In this document: positions 44,978-52,624 of the stretch, one piece after another
Numbering within the stretch: the first letter of the stretch is position 1
Layout: each line of letters begins with the position of its first letter
Assembly: GCA_018332375.1 (NCBI GenBank)
Contig: BOPV01000001.1
Location: forward strand, 2,790,001 to 2,854,000
Origin: Roseiterribacter gracilis
GTDB taxonomy: Bacteria > Pseudomonadota > Alphaproteobacteria > BOG-932 > Roseiterribacteraceae
DNA: 64,000 nucleotides
Reading direction: 5' to 3'
Translations under genes and position numbers: made by a program
Notes under the pieces: generated by a model
What the model saw: the letters and a program-made list of their open reading frames with translations, nothing else
Told to the model about the DNA's origin: nothing
Databases searched by the model: none

Positions 44978-45442
44978 ATGAAGAACGTAGAGATCCATAC
45001 GGAAGCCGGGGGGCTTCACAGCGTCGAACTCGAAAATGCCGAGGATCTGCTTCGCGTGATCCGCGAAGCTGCGGGGCTGGGCGAGGACGCCCATGTGTTC
45101 GAACACGATGGTGAAGAGCCGCTGATCGATATTGAAATCGTCCGCGACCGCAAAGCACTCGTGATGGTCGTTCATCGGTGCCGTCAGGTTCAGGTGACGG
45201 TCCGCTTCGACCAAGAAAAGTCGAAAGCCTTTCCGCCGTCGGCCACGATCTACCGCATCCTCAAATGGGCCGTCGGCAAGCAAGGCTTCAACCTCGATCC
45301 GGACCAGGCCGGTAAGGCCAATCTGACGCTTCCGAATGCAGTCAGTCCGCTGCCCAAGGACACGGTTGTTGGCACCCTGACAGACGGCGCAACCTGCAGC
45401 TCACATCTCGTGCTGACACTGAAAGACTTCACCAATGGGTGA
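44978..45442 (+). CDS. bilA: Two-domain ubiquitin-like protein (BilA/ISG15-like)
   Basis: 154 residues with AAGGAGG ten bases before ATG 44978. The first half (VEIHTEAGGLHSVEL, helix LLRVIREAAGLG, then FEHDGEEPL and ALVMVVHR) and the second half (VQVTVRFDQEK, helix TIYRILKWAVGKQ, DTVVGTLTDG, HLVLTLKDF) each show a beta-grasp layout, so it is a tandem Ubl like ISG15. The chain ends in a single glycine (DFTNG), suitable for activation by the E1 without processing, though a Gly-Gly is absent. First gene of a four-gene operon with E2, JAMM peptidase and E1; it is attached to target proteins in such anti-phage systems. Confidence 0.8.
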   Translation: MKNVEIHTEAGGLHSVELENAEDLLRVIREAAGLGEDAHVFEHDGEEPLIDIEIVRDRKALVMVVHRCRQVQVTVRFDQEKSKAFPPSATIYRILKWAVGKQGFNLDPDQAGKANLTLPNAVSPLPKDTVVGTLTDGATCSSHLVLTLKDFTNG

Positions 45443-45917
45443 GGATGTCAGCGCAGGTGAGCGCGCGCTAAACAAGCACCTCGCGTCCGCCAAGTTCATC
45501 GCCGGCAGTGAGACTGGCCGATGGACAATCGTCTCTCGAAGCGGGCCGGAAGTTATAATCCGAGTCAGCGCCGTTGATCGGGATTCGAGCGAACACGCTT
45601 CGTTCGATTTCCGTTTCTACTGCGATGACCTACCCGCGCAACCGCCGCTCGTGGAGATTTGGGATACAGCCAAGGGCGTGCAGCTTGCCAACGAAGCGCG
45701 CCCAACCTTTCCGCCGCACGTCGCTGACGCCTTCAAACACTGGGATCATGGGTTGTACCGCCCGTGGGAACGCCGTTGTGCAGGCCACAACAACTGGGCA
45801 GCGCTTCGTCCTGATCTAGCCTGGCGCCCTGATCGCGAAATCACATTTATTTTGGAGGAACTCCATGCGCTGGTTGCGGATTACGCTTCAGCGGTTGCTG
45901 CGCGTAGAGCCGCCTAG
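45435..45917 (+). CDS. bilB: E2-like ubiquitin-conjugating enzyme (BilB-like)
   Basis: 160 residues, overlapping the Ubl stop by eight bases. E2-fold marks: a strand-rich N-terminus, FDFRFYCDDLPAQPPLVEIW (the Y-P-x-x-PP-like part), and YRPWERRCAGHNNWAALRPDLAWRP with a probable catalytic Cys at 115 followed by His-Asn, then EITFILEELHALV. The canonical HPN triplet before the Cys is not present; instead HNN follows it. It accepts the Ubl from the E1 and passes it to targets. The match is by pattern, but the operon context makes it strong. Confidence 0.75.
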   Translation: MGEDVSAGERALNKHLASAKFIAGSETGRWTIVSRSGPEVIIRVSAVDRDSSEHASFDFRFYCDDLPAQPPLVEIWDTAKGVQLANEARPTFPPHVADAFKHWDHGLYRPWERRCAGHNNWAALRPDLAWRPDREITFILEELHALVADYASAVAARRAA

Positions 45918-46380
45918 GATCGTTTGCGAAGAACGAGTCTGGGCTGACGGCGTCGCTGATTTGGAGCGAAGGACACAGAAGCACACACGCGAGAGCGGCG
46001 CCTTTCTGCTGGGCGTACGCTGCGGTGAGCAACTGCAGATTCGTGAATTCGTCTTTTACGACGACATTGATCCGGCTGCGCTCAACACCGGCATCGTTCA
46101 TTTCCACGGCGCTAAATTCGAAGCGCTATGGAACTTATGCGCGGAGAAAAAGCTGCAGGTCGTCGCAGACGTACACGTTCACCCCTTTGGATATGAGCAA
46201 AGCGAGTCGGATCGTGCGTATCCGGCGATCCCGCGCGCGGGGCATATCGCGTTCATTTTACCGAACTTCGCTCGCGGCCCGAAGCACCCCGGCGGCATCG
46301 GCCAGTTCGAGTACCGCGGCAACGGGGCGTGGATGGATCAAACAAAACGAGGCAGCCGATTTTTTAAGGTGCTGAAATGA
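45865..46380 (+). CDS. bilC: JAMM/JAB metallopeptidase (deubiquitinase-like, Bil system)
   Basis: 171 residues, starting inside the E2 gene (53-base overlap). JAMM motif: catalytic Glu43 in RESGAFLLG, zinc ligands H104 and H106 in ADVHVHPFG, S113 and D116 in YEQSESDRAYP, that is E...HxH-x6-S-x2-D. Such enzymes remove the ubiquitin-like protein from targets or trim its precursor. Letter C is given by gene order; in the literature the letters of DUB and E1 should be checked. Confidence 0.82.
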   Translation: MRWLRITLQRLLRVEPPRIVCEERVWADGVADLERRTQKHTRESGAFLLGVRCGEQLQIREFVFYDDIDPAALNTGIVHFHGAKFEALWNLCAEKKLQVVADVHVHPFGYEQSESDRAYPAIPRAGHIAFILPNFARGPKHPGGIGQFEYRGNGAWMDQTKRGSRFFKVLK

Positions 46381-47705
46381 TTCCGCTCAGAGAATCGCGG
46401 ATCATCAAGGCGCTGACGGACCATCCGAACGGCCTTCTCTTCGATGAAGCGCTTGCGCGCTTGAAGGGAATACGGGCCTTGATTGTTTGCGACAGCGCAG
46501 CCGCCAACTCGCCTGCAGGACAAGCTGCGATGCTTACGGCAGCGGCAACCGCAAAGAAGACGTTCGGCGAAGTTCGCGTAATAGCTGACCCCAACGTTCC
46601 GCTGTTTGCGTGCGGGCCGCTCGGCAATCGCATTGGCGACGCGCTGACGCGGATCGGTGTTCCGCTCAGCGCTGACATTGAAGCGACGCACGTTATCACG
46701 ATTGGCGACACTCCACCGTGTGGGGCCTGGTATCGCCGTTGTTGGTGGAACGGATGGCACGCTGGACTTGATTCCGACGCGAGACTCGGAGACGGGATGA
46801 ATCCGCTGGCGGGCGTGTATTCGGGCGCCCTCGCCACAGCTGCAATCTTTCGCACCGTTGGAACCGAAGCCGTCCTTCGCTTCCGTCCTATGTGCACTTC
46901 ACTTTGGGAGCCACACCTCGAAGTTCGCGACGCGGATATTGGCCCGAAGGCCGTCGATGTACCGAACAATGTTTGGATCGTCGGTCTAGGCCATGTCGGC
47001 CAGGCATATGCTTGGGCCTTGACCTTCCTGCCCTACTCCGGTCGGCGGCGCGCCCATCTGCAGGACTTCGACTTGCTTGCGGAGGAGAATGAGGGGACCA
47101 GTCTCGCGTTCTGGAATGAAGTCCCTTTTGGAGAACGGAAAACACGCTTGGTTTCCCGTTGGCTTGAATGCGCCGGTTGGAAAACCACGCTCATCGAGCG
47201 CCCCTTCAATGCCCCTCCATTGTTTGAAATTGACGACCCCCGCATCGCGCTAGTCGGTCTAGACAAAGTGCCGCCTCGGAAACTCGTTGCGACCGCTGGA
47301 TTCGAGCATGTCGTCGATGGCGGTACTGGCGGGGGCGCGACCGAGTATGAATGCTTTCAAGTTCGCACGTTTCGAAACGGCGATTCAGTCGAAGCCGCCT
47401 GGAATCCGGAGCGACCCAAAGCGCGCGAGGCTACGCTTGCGATGCCTGCCTATGCTGAGTTGCTCTCAACAGCTGACGCCCGTACGCGCTGTGGGCTAGT
47501 CGAAATCGCCGATGCGTCCGTTGCCTTACCGTTTGTCGGTGCAGCGGTCGCTGCAATTGCCGTAAGCCAAGCAATTAGGCTCGCCTCCGGGCGACGCTGT
47601 GCTCGACTGCTTACGTCGGATTTGGCCCTGCCGGGCATGCCTATGAGTAGCGGGACCACGGATCCAGCGGAGACTAATTTCGGCTCGGAGCCAATGCGCT
47701 TCTAA
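46377..47705 (+). CDS. bilD: E1-like (ThiF-fold) ubiquitin-activating enzyme of the Bil system
   Basis: 442 residues, start overlapping the JAMM stop by four bases. The C-terminal adenylation domain has the Rossmann loop VWIVGLGHVGQAYAW (203-208) and D230/D232 in HLQDFDLL, with GERKTRLVSRWLE for ATP binding, and TRCGLVEIADASVALPFVGAAVAAIAVSQAIRL with C372 as candidate thioester cysteine. The first 190 residues form a Rossmann-like part without the key loop, as in E1 proteins with one inactive half. It adenylates the Ubl and hands it to the E2. Last gene of the operon. Confidence 0.8.
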   Translation: MIPLRESRIIKALTDHPNGLLFDEALARLKGIRALIVCDSAAANSPAGQAAMLTAAATAKKTFGEVRVIADPNVPLFACGPLGNRIGDALTRIGVPLSADIEATHVITIGDTPPCGAWYRRCWWNGWHAGLDSDARLGDGMNPLAGVYSGALATAAIFRTVGTEAVLRFRPMCTSLWEPHLEVRDADIGPKAVDVPNNVWIVGLGHVGQAYAWALTFLPYSGRRRAHLQDFDLLAEENEGTSLAFWNEVPFGERKTRLVSRWLECAGWKTTLIERPFNAPPLFEIDDPRIALVGLDKVPPRKLVATAGFEHVVDGGTGGGATEYECFQVRTFRNGDSVEAAWNPERPKAREATLAMPAYAELLSTADARTRCGLVEIADASVALPFVGAAVAAIAVSQAIRLASGRRCARLLTSDLALPGMPMSSGTTDPAETNFGSEPMRF

Positions 47706-48252
47706 ACCGACGGATTACAGGTAGTCAGCTAGATGGCTGCGGCGCGTGGCCTAATGGGCCTGCGTGTTGAAGGTTCCAGCCGGAGCGGCGATGGTGCTGT
47801 CGAAAGACAAGCTCTCTGCTGCTCTCGCCTATGGCACGGCACCAGCCTATTCGAACGGCACCAAGATAAGTGCCTCAGCGCATAAGGATTTGTGCGCCTT
47901 TCGTCTACAAGCAGCACCATTCCTTTTATCTTGCCGTACAGCGCCCGATCCGCCAATCCGATCCGCCAGACCAAGCAAAGTACGCGTACCTGCGCTTTTG
48001 TACGCCAAAGTACGATGCGTCTATCCGCAACAAGCGACGGCAAATGCGTGTTAGCGCTGTATTCGATGCGCCGTCAAATCGTTTTGGATTTGCTTTCGCG
48101 CTGCACGCGACACGCGTTGGGGAATGCGTTGCACCATACCTGAAGCGCACTGTTCGCGGCCGTCGAGGAACGACGCGTCCGCCGAAATGTTGGGATAAGG
48201 CGGGCTTCGGTTGCATTTGCCGACCGGCGCGTTGCCCCTGCGCGGGGATTAA
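47706..48252. other. 547-base stretch without a convincing gene, with short repeats
   Basis: No frame here has good coding character or a ribosome site. Visible structure: GATCCGCCA twice with 13-base spacing (47,947 and 47,960), the palindrome GTACGCGTAC, CAAAGTACG twice, and a small hairpin CCCCTGCGCGGGG just before the next gene. It could hold promoters for the receiver genes, remnants of a lost gene, or protein-binding repeats. Confidence 0.4.
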
Positions 48253-48675
48253 ATGCCGACAACATTTGACCATGTAATCGCACCGCGGCGCCTGCAGGCC
48301 GATCATTTGCACGTCCTCGTTTTGCATGCCGACGAGGTGGGGGGTGCAACGCTTTGCAGCTTGTTGCGGGACTTAAGCCACGATTGTTTGTGCGCATCTT
48401 CGATTTCGGATGCGCTATCACTTGTCGGCGAAACAACGTTCGATGTGGCGATCATCGACATTTCGTCCGACGCCGCGACTGACGGATTTCTTGCGGCGCA
48501 ACTACTTAGACGCGCCGCGCGATTGCAAGCGCTGTTCGTCGGTGACCTATATTCAAAGCCGCTTGAGGTGCTGACGGAACGTCTCGGCATCGGATACCTG
48601 ACATGGCCGTTTTCATCGCACGCATTGCAACGTGCGCTTTTGCACGCGCGCAACGAACTCATCGACGACGCGTAG
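48253..48675 (+). CDS. Degenerate stand-alone receiver-domain protein (140 aa)
   Basis: CheY-like fold: VLVLHADEVGGATLCSLLRDL with acidic residues at 27-28, FDVAIIDISS with D69 as phospho-acceptor position, and YLTWPFSSHALQRAL at the end. The conserved Lys of the active site (usually KP) is replaced by Trp (WP), so phosphorylation-driven switching is doubtful. The first 20 residues are extra. GGGGA lies upstream of the ATG. No kinase or output domain in the island; a second, complete receiver gene follows 136 bases on. Confidence 0.75.
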   Translation: MPTTFDHVIAPRRLQADHLHVLVLHADEVGGATLCSLLRDLSHDCLCASSISDALSLVGETTFDVAIIDISSDAATDGFLAAQLLRRAARLQALFVGDLYSKPLEVLTERLGIGYLTWPFSSHALQRALLHARNELIDDA

Positions 48676-48811
48676 TCTGACAATGTTTGCTACTCGCGCC
48701 GCTATGCGGACGGCGCGAAGCGCTGTTGACACAAACTGAAATAAGCACAATTTGTCCAACTTACTCACTCGCAATTTGGGGCCGTTTAGCTCCTTGTAAG
48801 GTTGGATTCCG

Positions 48812-49183
48812 GTGAATGTTCTTGTCGTCGATGACGAGCCTCGCGTCGCTGGTTTGCTTTGTGAAATGGTGCGGGAGATGGGGCACCAATGTGTCAGCAC
48901 AGGAAGTGCTGAATCCGCTACGGGCGCCGCATCATTGGGTGAGTTCTCGTTGGCGATTGTGGACATCAATCTTGGCCACGGAATCGACGGCATTTCGTTG
49001 GCGCGCATTCTGAAACGCGATCATCACATTCCGACGGTTCTCGTTAGCGGATACCGCACGCCCGGCATGGATAACTTGATCGAGGAAAATGCGATCGGCT
49101 TTCTTCCAAAGCCGTTCACTTCGTCCGATCTCCGCACATTGCTGATCGATATTTATGCGCGCATGGCGCGCGGCGCTTCGTAG
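48812..49183 (+). CDS. Single-domain response regulator (123 aa)
   Basis: GTG 48812 with AAGG about ten bases upstream. All receiver residues are in place: D7 and D8 (VLVVDDEPRVAG), D51 (LAIVDINLGHGIDG), S79 (VLVSGYRTPG) and K100 (GFLPKPFTSSDL). No output domain, so it works by protein contact. No kinase is encoded in the island; a chromosomal kinase such as one of the orphan ones could serve. With its degenerate neighbour it makes an unusual cargo for a defence-type island. Confidence 0.9.
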   Translation: MNVLVVDDEPRVAGLLCEMVREMGHQCVSTGSAESATGAASLGEFSLAIVDINLGHGIDGISLARILKRDHHIPTVLVSGYRTPGMDNLIEENAIGFLPKPFTSSDLRTLLIDIYARMARGAS

Positions 49184-49546
49184 AACGGAACGACTTTCGC
49201 GGTTCTGTTGCGGGTCGAACACGCTTCAAAAAAAATCTGCTGCAAATTCTGGGCGGGGTGCAGGCAACGCCTGCACCCCTGCCAAGCGGCGAGCGAAAGC
49301 GACGGGGTTGGGTGGTACGCGAACCGCCGAAGCCGGGTTGTGTGCAACGCGTGGCGTCAAGGGACGGACGCTGAAACGCGCTCGATGCACGCCATGCGAT
49401 GCACGCGGCCCTGCTTCGGCTGGCGTTCGCGTGCCAAGCGGGAGGACCAGCGCAATGGTCCTACCCCGCACTTACCCGCCCCGGCACGGGGCGGGGACAA
49501 GAGGATCAGCGCACGTTCATTGCGCGCTGATCGTTATTCGAGCGCA
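49184..49546. ncRNA. Hairpin-rich non-coding stretch, possible structured RNA
   Basis: Four perfect inverted repeats fall in 280 bases: 49,255-49,279 (11-pair stem), 49,444-49,461 (6), 49,475-49,495 (9) and 49,504-49,532 (9). A long-range pairing between 49,317-49,333 and 49,413-49,432 encloses GATGCACGC repeats and a GCGTC/GACGC stem. TGCCAAGCGG occurs twice. No frame looks coding. A structured RNA or a DNA-level structure (for instance a recombination or transfer site) fits; the class is not known. Confidence 0.4.
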
Positions 49547-50869
49547 TCACGCGAACTGTTTCAGCGCCGGTTCTATCTCGGTCACATCGAGCGGCGACGG
49601 CATTGTGGCCGCACCATCAAGCAGCCCGGCAATCATCGCGGCGACCCTATCGGCAGCAAGCCCAAGCGCTGCGTCGAGATGCACATAGCGTTGCGTGACG
49701 CCACTCGCCGCGTGCCCCAGCAACGCGCGAATGGTCAATTCGGAGAACCCCACATCGCCTGCGATGCTGGCAAAGGTGTGCCGCAGAACATGCGGCGTCA
49801 CCTCGGTCAGATTTGCGCGCGTGCATACTCGATCCAGCACGCGCACGACGCCGATAAAGTGACCGTCGCCCCAATCTGCGGGAAACACGAACGGCGATCC
49901 ATCCACGGTTGGCTGTGCTTCGATCAACTCGACCGCAGCGGCGCCGACATACCGCAATTGCGGTCCGCTTTTCGTGTCGGGAAAGCGAATGGCGCGGCGT
50001 TCGACCAACCAGGCTCGCTGCAAACCCAAGCCTTCCATGCGGCGAAAGCCGGTCAGCAGCAGCAGTCGAATTGCAGCCAACCCGGTCGGGTGTTCGCCTT
50101 CTTGCGCAACGGAACGCAGCGCCAAACCGAACGCACGCAACTCGGTTTCGTTGAGCCGGCGCTCTCGCACATTGCCGGCGAAGATGCGCGCACCCATCGC
50201 CGGATTGTTGTCGATCAGGCCGCGGCGCCGCGCGTGACTAAGCAAACTGCGCAACGTCGAGACGCTGCGGGCCGCCGTTCCTTCGCCGCCCGTCGTGGCG
50301 CCGCCGCGACTCCCGACGCGTGGTTTCGCCGTCTTTCCGGCCGCAATATCAGCCTGCATGTCCTCGACATCGGCGAGTTTCAGCGCGGCGACAGGCAGCT
50401 TTCCAAGCAGCGGCTTGATGTGCGCGACGATGCGGCTGCGATCCATTTTGAGCGACGACGCCTTGATCGGCCGGCGACGGCGCCCCAGCAGCCGGCCCGC
50501 TTCCGCCTCTTCCAAGTACCAGTCGCAGACCTCGGCGACGGTCATGATTTTGCGCGCGGCTTTTCGGGCGGCGGACGGATCGTCGCCCAGCGTGACATGG
50601 GCGAGGTGCTTGCGCGCGACTGTCCGGGCCTGATCGGTGGTGACAACACCGTGCCGCCCGATCGACATGCGGCGCGTCTGGCCGACCTGGGTCCGGTACT
50701 GCACGACGTAGGTCTTTACGCCGGTCGGCTGCACCCGGACCCCGAACCCGCTGATCTCGTCGTCCCAGACAAAGACCTCGCGCGCCGGGTCCGGCCGCAA
50801 ATTATCGACCACCCGTTTGGTGAGCCGCGACACGTTAGAACTTTCGCCGAACCTTCTGCTTACGAGCAT
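49547..50869 (-). CDS. int: Tyrosine recombinase/integrase of the island
   Basis: 440 residues. An N-terminal DUF4102-like part (VSRLTKRVVDNLRPDPAREVFVWDDEISGFGVRVQPTGVKTYVVQYR), a core-binding domain and the catalytic domain with R276 or R277 (LLTGFRRMEGLGL), K300 (DTKSGPQ), H360 and R363 (TPHVLRHTFAS), H386 (LLGHAAS) and Y395 (TQRYVHLD). P4-type layout, as usual for tRNA integration. ATG 50869 is used; GTG 50833 could be the start. The frame stays open upstream across attR without a stop, which is not coding. It integrates and excises the island at tRNA-Gly. Confidence 0.93.
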   Translation of the reverse strand: MLVSRRFGESSNVSRLTKRVVDNLRPDPAREVFVWDDEISGFGVRVQPTGVKTYVVQYRTQVGQTRRMSIGRHGVVTTDQARTVARKHLAHVTLGDDPSAARKAARKIMTVAEVCDWYLEEAEAGRLLGRRRRPIKASSLKMDRSRIVAHIKPLLGKLPVAALKLADVEDMQADIAAGKTAKPRVGSRGGATTGGEGTAARSVSTLRSLLSHARRRGLIDNNPAMGARIFAGNVRERRLNETELRAFGLALRSVAQEGEHPTGLAAIRLLLLTGFRRMEGLGLQRAWLVERRAIRFPDTKSGPQLRYVGAAAVELIEAQPTVDGSPFVFPADWGDGHFIGVVRVLDRVCTRANLTEVTPHVLRHTFASIAGDVGFSELTIRALLGHAASGVTQRYVHLDAALGLAADRVAAMIAGLLDGAATMPSPLDVTEIEPALKQFA

Positions 50870-50887
50870 CAGAACGGCTCCCGATTC

Positions 50888-50895
50888 GGAAGCAA
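50888..50895 (+). repeat. GGAAGCAA copy near attR, possible integrase arm site
   Basis: Same eight bases as in the tandem repeats at 40,696-40,716, just upstream of the integrase start. Single copy, so only suggestive. Confidence 0.3.
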
Positions 50896-51037
50896 GGCGT
50901 AAGCAGACGGGCGTCGTGCGATTAGAAATTCCGGCGCAGAAAATCGTAGAAAAACTGATCTTGTCCATTGATCGCGTTGACAAAAGCGCGCGCGAGCGCG
51001 TATTCCGTCGAACATCGGAGTAACGACCTGGGTCGCG

Positions 51038-51088
51038 TTGCCAAGGTTGGGGTCGAGGGTTCGAATCCCTTCGCCCGCTCCATTTTCT
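51038..51088 (+). repeat. Right attachment site (attR), 51-base repeat of tRNA-Gly 3' half
   Basis: Perfect copy of 40,573-40,623. It lacks the 5' half of the tRNA and so is not a gene. The chromosome resumes directly after it, with a weak GC hairpin and T run near 51,130-51,150 that may be the original tRNA terminator. Confidence 0.93.
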
Positions 51089-51158
51089 TCTCAGTCGGAT
51101 TTGAACCGACCCGGTGGCGCCGTTACGCCTCGGGGCGGCTTTTTGCGTTTGAGGCGGC

Positions 51159-51848
51159 ATGGACTTCACATCGTTCGACAAGCGCCACTACCCGGTCCTG
51201 CGACCCAGCGACGGGTATGGCGAATGGGCGCCGACCTATGAGGCGACCGTTCTCGACCTGATGGATCTGCGGTTGCTGGCCCAGCTTCGCTGTGTCGACT
51301 GGAAGGAAAGCGCCGCAGCAATCGACCTTGCCTGCGGCACCGGTCGGATCGGCGCCTGGCTGCGTGCCCAAGGCGTGCGGCGTCTCGACGGCGTGGATCT
51401 GACGCCCGCGATGCTGGCGCTGGCGACGCAGAAGAACGTCTACGACACGCTGCAACAAGGCGACGTCACCGCAACCGGCCTTACCTACGGTGCGTATGAT
51501 CTCGCGACGCAGAGTTTGGCCGACGAGCATCTCGCCGATCTGCAGCCGCTCTATCGCGAAGTGGCCCGGCTGCTACGTCCGGGCGGTCGGTTCGTGCTGG
51601 TCGGGTACCACCCGCATTTTCTGATGCTGGGCATGCCGACGCATTTCGATCGCGCCAACGGCGAATCCGTGACCGTCGAAAGCCACGTCCATCTTTTCGC
51701 CGATCACGTCGCCGCTGCGCACGCGCACGGCTTCGTGTTGCAGGAGATGATCGAAAGCGTCATCGACGATACGTGGGTCGCGGCGAAACCAAAATGGGAA
51801 ACGCACCGCAATCATCCGATCAGCTTTGCGATGGTGTGGCGGCGTTAG
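51159..51848 (+). CDS. Class I SAM-dependent methyltransferase
   Basis: 229 residues starting at ATG 51159. Methyltransferase_11/25-type core: AIDLACGTGRIGAWLRAQGVRRLDGVDLTPAMLALA, then YDLATQSLADEHLADLQPLYREVARLLRPGGRFVLVGYHPHFLMLG. The N-terminus YGEWAPTYEATV is typical of small-molecule methyltransferases. The substrate is not predictable. First chromosomal gene after the island. Confidence 0.85.
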   Translation: MDFTSFDKRHYPVLRPSDGYGEWAPTYEATVLDLMDLRLLAQLRCVDWKESAAAIDLACGTGRIGAWLRAQGVRRLDGVDLTPAMLALATQKNVYDTLQQGDVTATGLTYGAYDLATQSLADEHLADLQPLYREVARLLRPGGRFVLVGYHPHFLMLGMPTHFDRANGESVTVESHVHLFADHVAAAHAHGFVLQEMIESVIDDTWVAAKPKWETHRNHPISFAMVWRR

Positions 51849-51858
51849 CGCCCCCCCC

Positions 51859-51879
51859 CGCCGGCGCAGGCCGGCAAAC
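51859..51879 (+). repeat. REP-like 21-base hairpin repeat, copy 1
   Basis: CGCCGGCGCAGGCCGGCAAAC, with GCCGGC-type self-pairing; an identical copy lies at 52,587-52,607. Both are intergenic. Confidence 0.5.
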
Positions 51880-51886
51880 AAATAAA

Positions 51887-51906
51887 GCGCGCCGCTAACG
51901 GCGCGC
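51887..51906 (-). terminator. Intrinsic terminator of the LysE-type gene
   Basis: Stem GCGCGCCG and CGGCGCGC with a CTAA loop that contains the stop codon of the exporter gene; on the minus strand it is followed by TTTATTTGTTTG. Confidence 0.7.
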
Positions 51907-52515
51907 GTCCAGCGCCATGCGTGTTGCGAAACCGCCCAGCGCCAATCCCATGAACCAGCGTTGCGCGGTCGCCCAAGCCGGACGACGCAACAGAAACGAT
52001 GCGATCGCGCCGGCTGCGCAGACATAGATGCTGTTGCCGACCAGACTGACGACGATCTGCGTTCCGCCCAGCAACAGCGACTGCAGCAACACGTTGCCGT
52101 GTTCGGGCGTGACGAATTGCGGAATCACCGAGAGATAGAACATCGCGATCTTCGGGTTCAGCAGGCTGGTGAGCAGCCCCATCGAAAACAATTTGGCGCG
52201 GCTGTCGCGCGGAAGCTCGCTAACCTGAAACGGCGAACGTCCGCCCGGACGCAGCGCCTGCACCGCGAGATAGAACAGATAGGCCGCACCCGCGAGGCGC
52301 AGCGCGTCATAGGCGTAGGGCACCGCCAGCAGAAATGCCGTCAGGCCCAACGACGCGCACAGCACATAGACGACAAAGCCAAGCACGACGCCGCCGAGCG
52401 AGATCATGCCCGCGACGCGTCCCTGGCTGATCGAGCGCGAAATTAGATAGGCCATGTTCGGCCCAGGCGTGATCACCATCATGACAGCGATCAACAGAAA
52501 GGTGGCGGTCGGCAT
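51895..52515 (-). CDS. LysE/RhtB-family amino-acid exporter
   Basis: 206 residues from ATG 52515 with six predicted membrane helices. Family motifs: TATFLLIAVMMVITPGPNMAYLISRSISQGR with the PGPN, then SLGGVVLGF, LFYLAVQALR, FSMGLLTSLLNPKIAMFYLSVIPQF (the LNPK motif) and the C-terminal helices. Exports an amino acid or a related metabolite. A possible start five codons upstream lacks support. The stop lies in its terminator hairpin. Confidence 0.92.
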   Translation of the reverse strand: MPTATFLLIAVMMVITPGPNMAYLISRSISQGRVAGMISLGGVVLGFVVYVLCASLGLTAFLLAVPYAYDALRLAGAAYLFYLAVQALRPGGRSPFQVSELPRDSRAKLFSMGLLTSLLNPKIAMFYLSVIPQFVTPEHGNVLLQSLLLGGTQIVVSLVGNSIYVCAAGAIASFLLRRPAWATAQRWFMGLALGGFATRMALDARR

Positions 52516-52586
52516 ACCGCCTCGTCGCACGCGATCGTGCGGCGTGAAAGCGAAGACGCCTCACGCCGCGGTGAGCCTAGTCGCAA

Positions 52587-52607
52587 CGCCGGCGCAGGCC
52601 GGCAAAC
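52587..52607 (+). repeat. REP-like 21-base hairpin repeat, copy 2
   Basis: Identical to 51,859-51,879; it lies between the LysE-type and GlsB-type genes. Confidence 0.5.
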
Positions 52608-52624
52608 CAACAAGCGTCGCGAAG

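Larger units (their letters stand above)
40573..51088. mobile_element. Integrative genomic island in tRNA-Gly
   Basis: A 51-base perfect direct repeat, the 3' half of tRNA-Gly plus six bases, flanks about 10.4 kb. A tyrosine integrase lies just inside the right repeat, on the minus strand. Cargo: a helical protein, a small XRE regulator, a papain-like peptidase, a 58-residue protein, an ImmA/IrrE peptidase with XRE repressor, a Bil-like ubiquitin conjugation operon, two receiver-domain proteins and a hairpin-rich non-coding stretch. Parts such as 43,560-43,760 are visibly less GC-rich than the chromosome. No conjugation or phage structural genes are seen, so mobilisation needs help or the island relies on integrase-driven excision. 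Confidence 0.92.

Noticed and set aside
48726..48754. TTGACA box before the second receiver gene
   Set aside because: The -35 box is perfect but the base pairs at the -10 distance (AATTTG) are poor, so the promoter is not called.
51038..51110. Second tRNA-Gly gene
   Set aside because: Only the 3' half is present; it is the attachment repeat.
50870..51181. N-terminal extension of the integrase across attR
   Set aside because: The extra residues come from translating the tRNA repeat and are not part of integrases.
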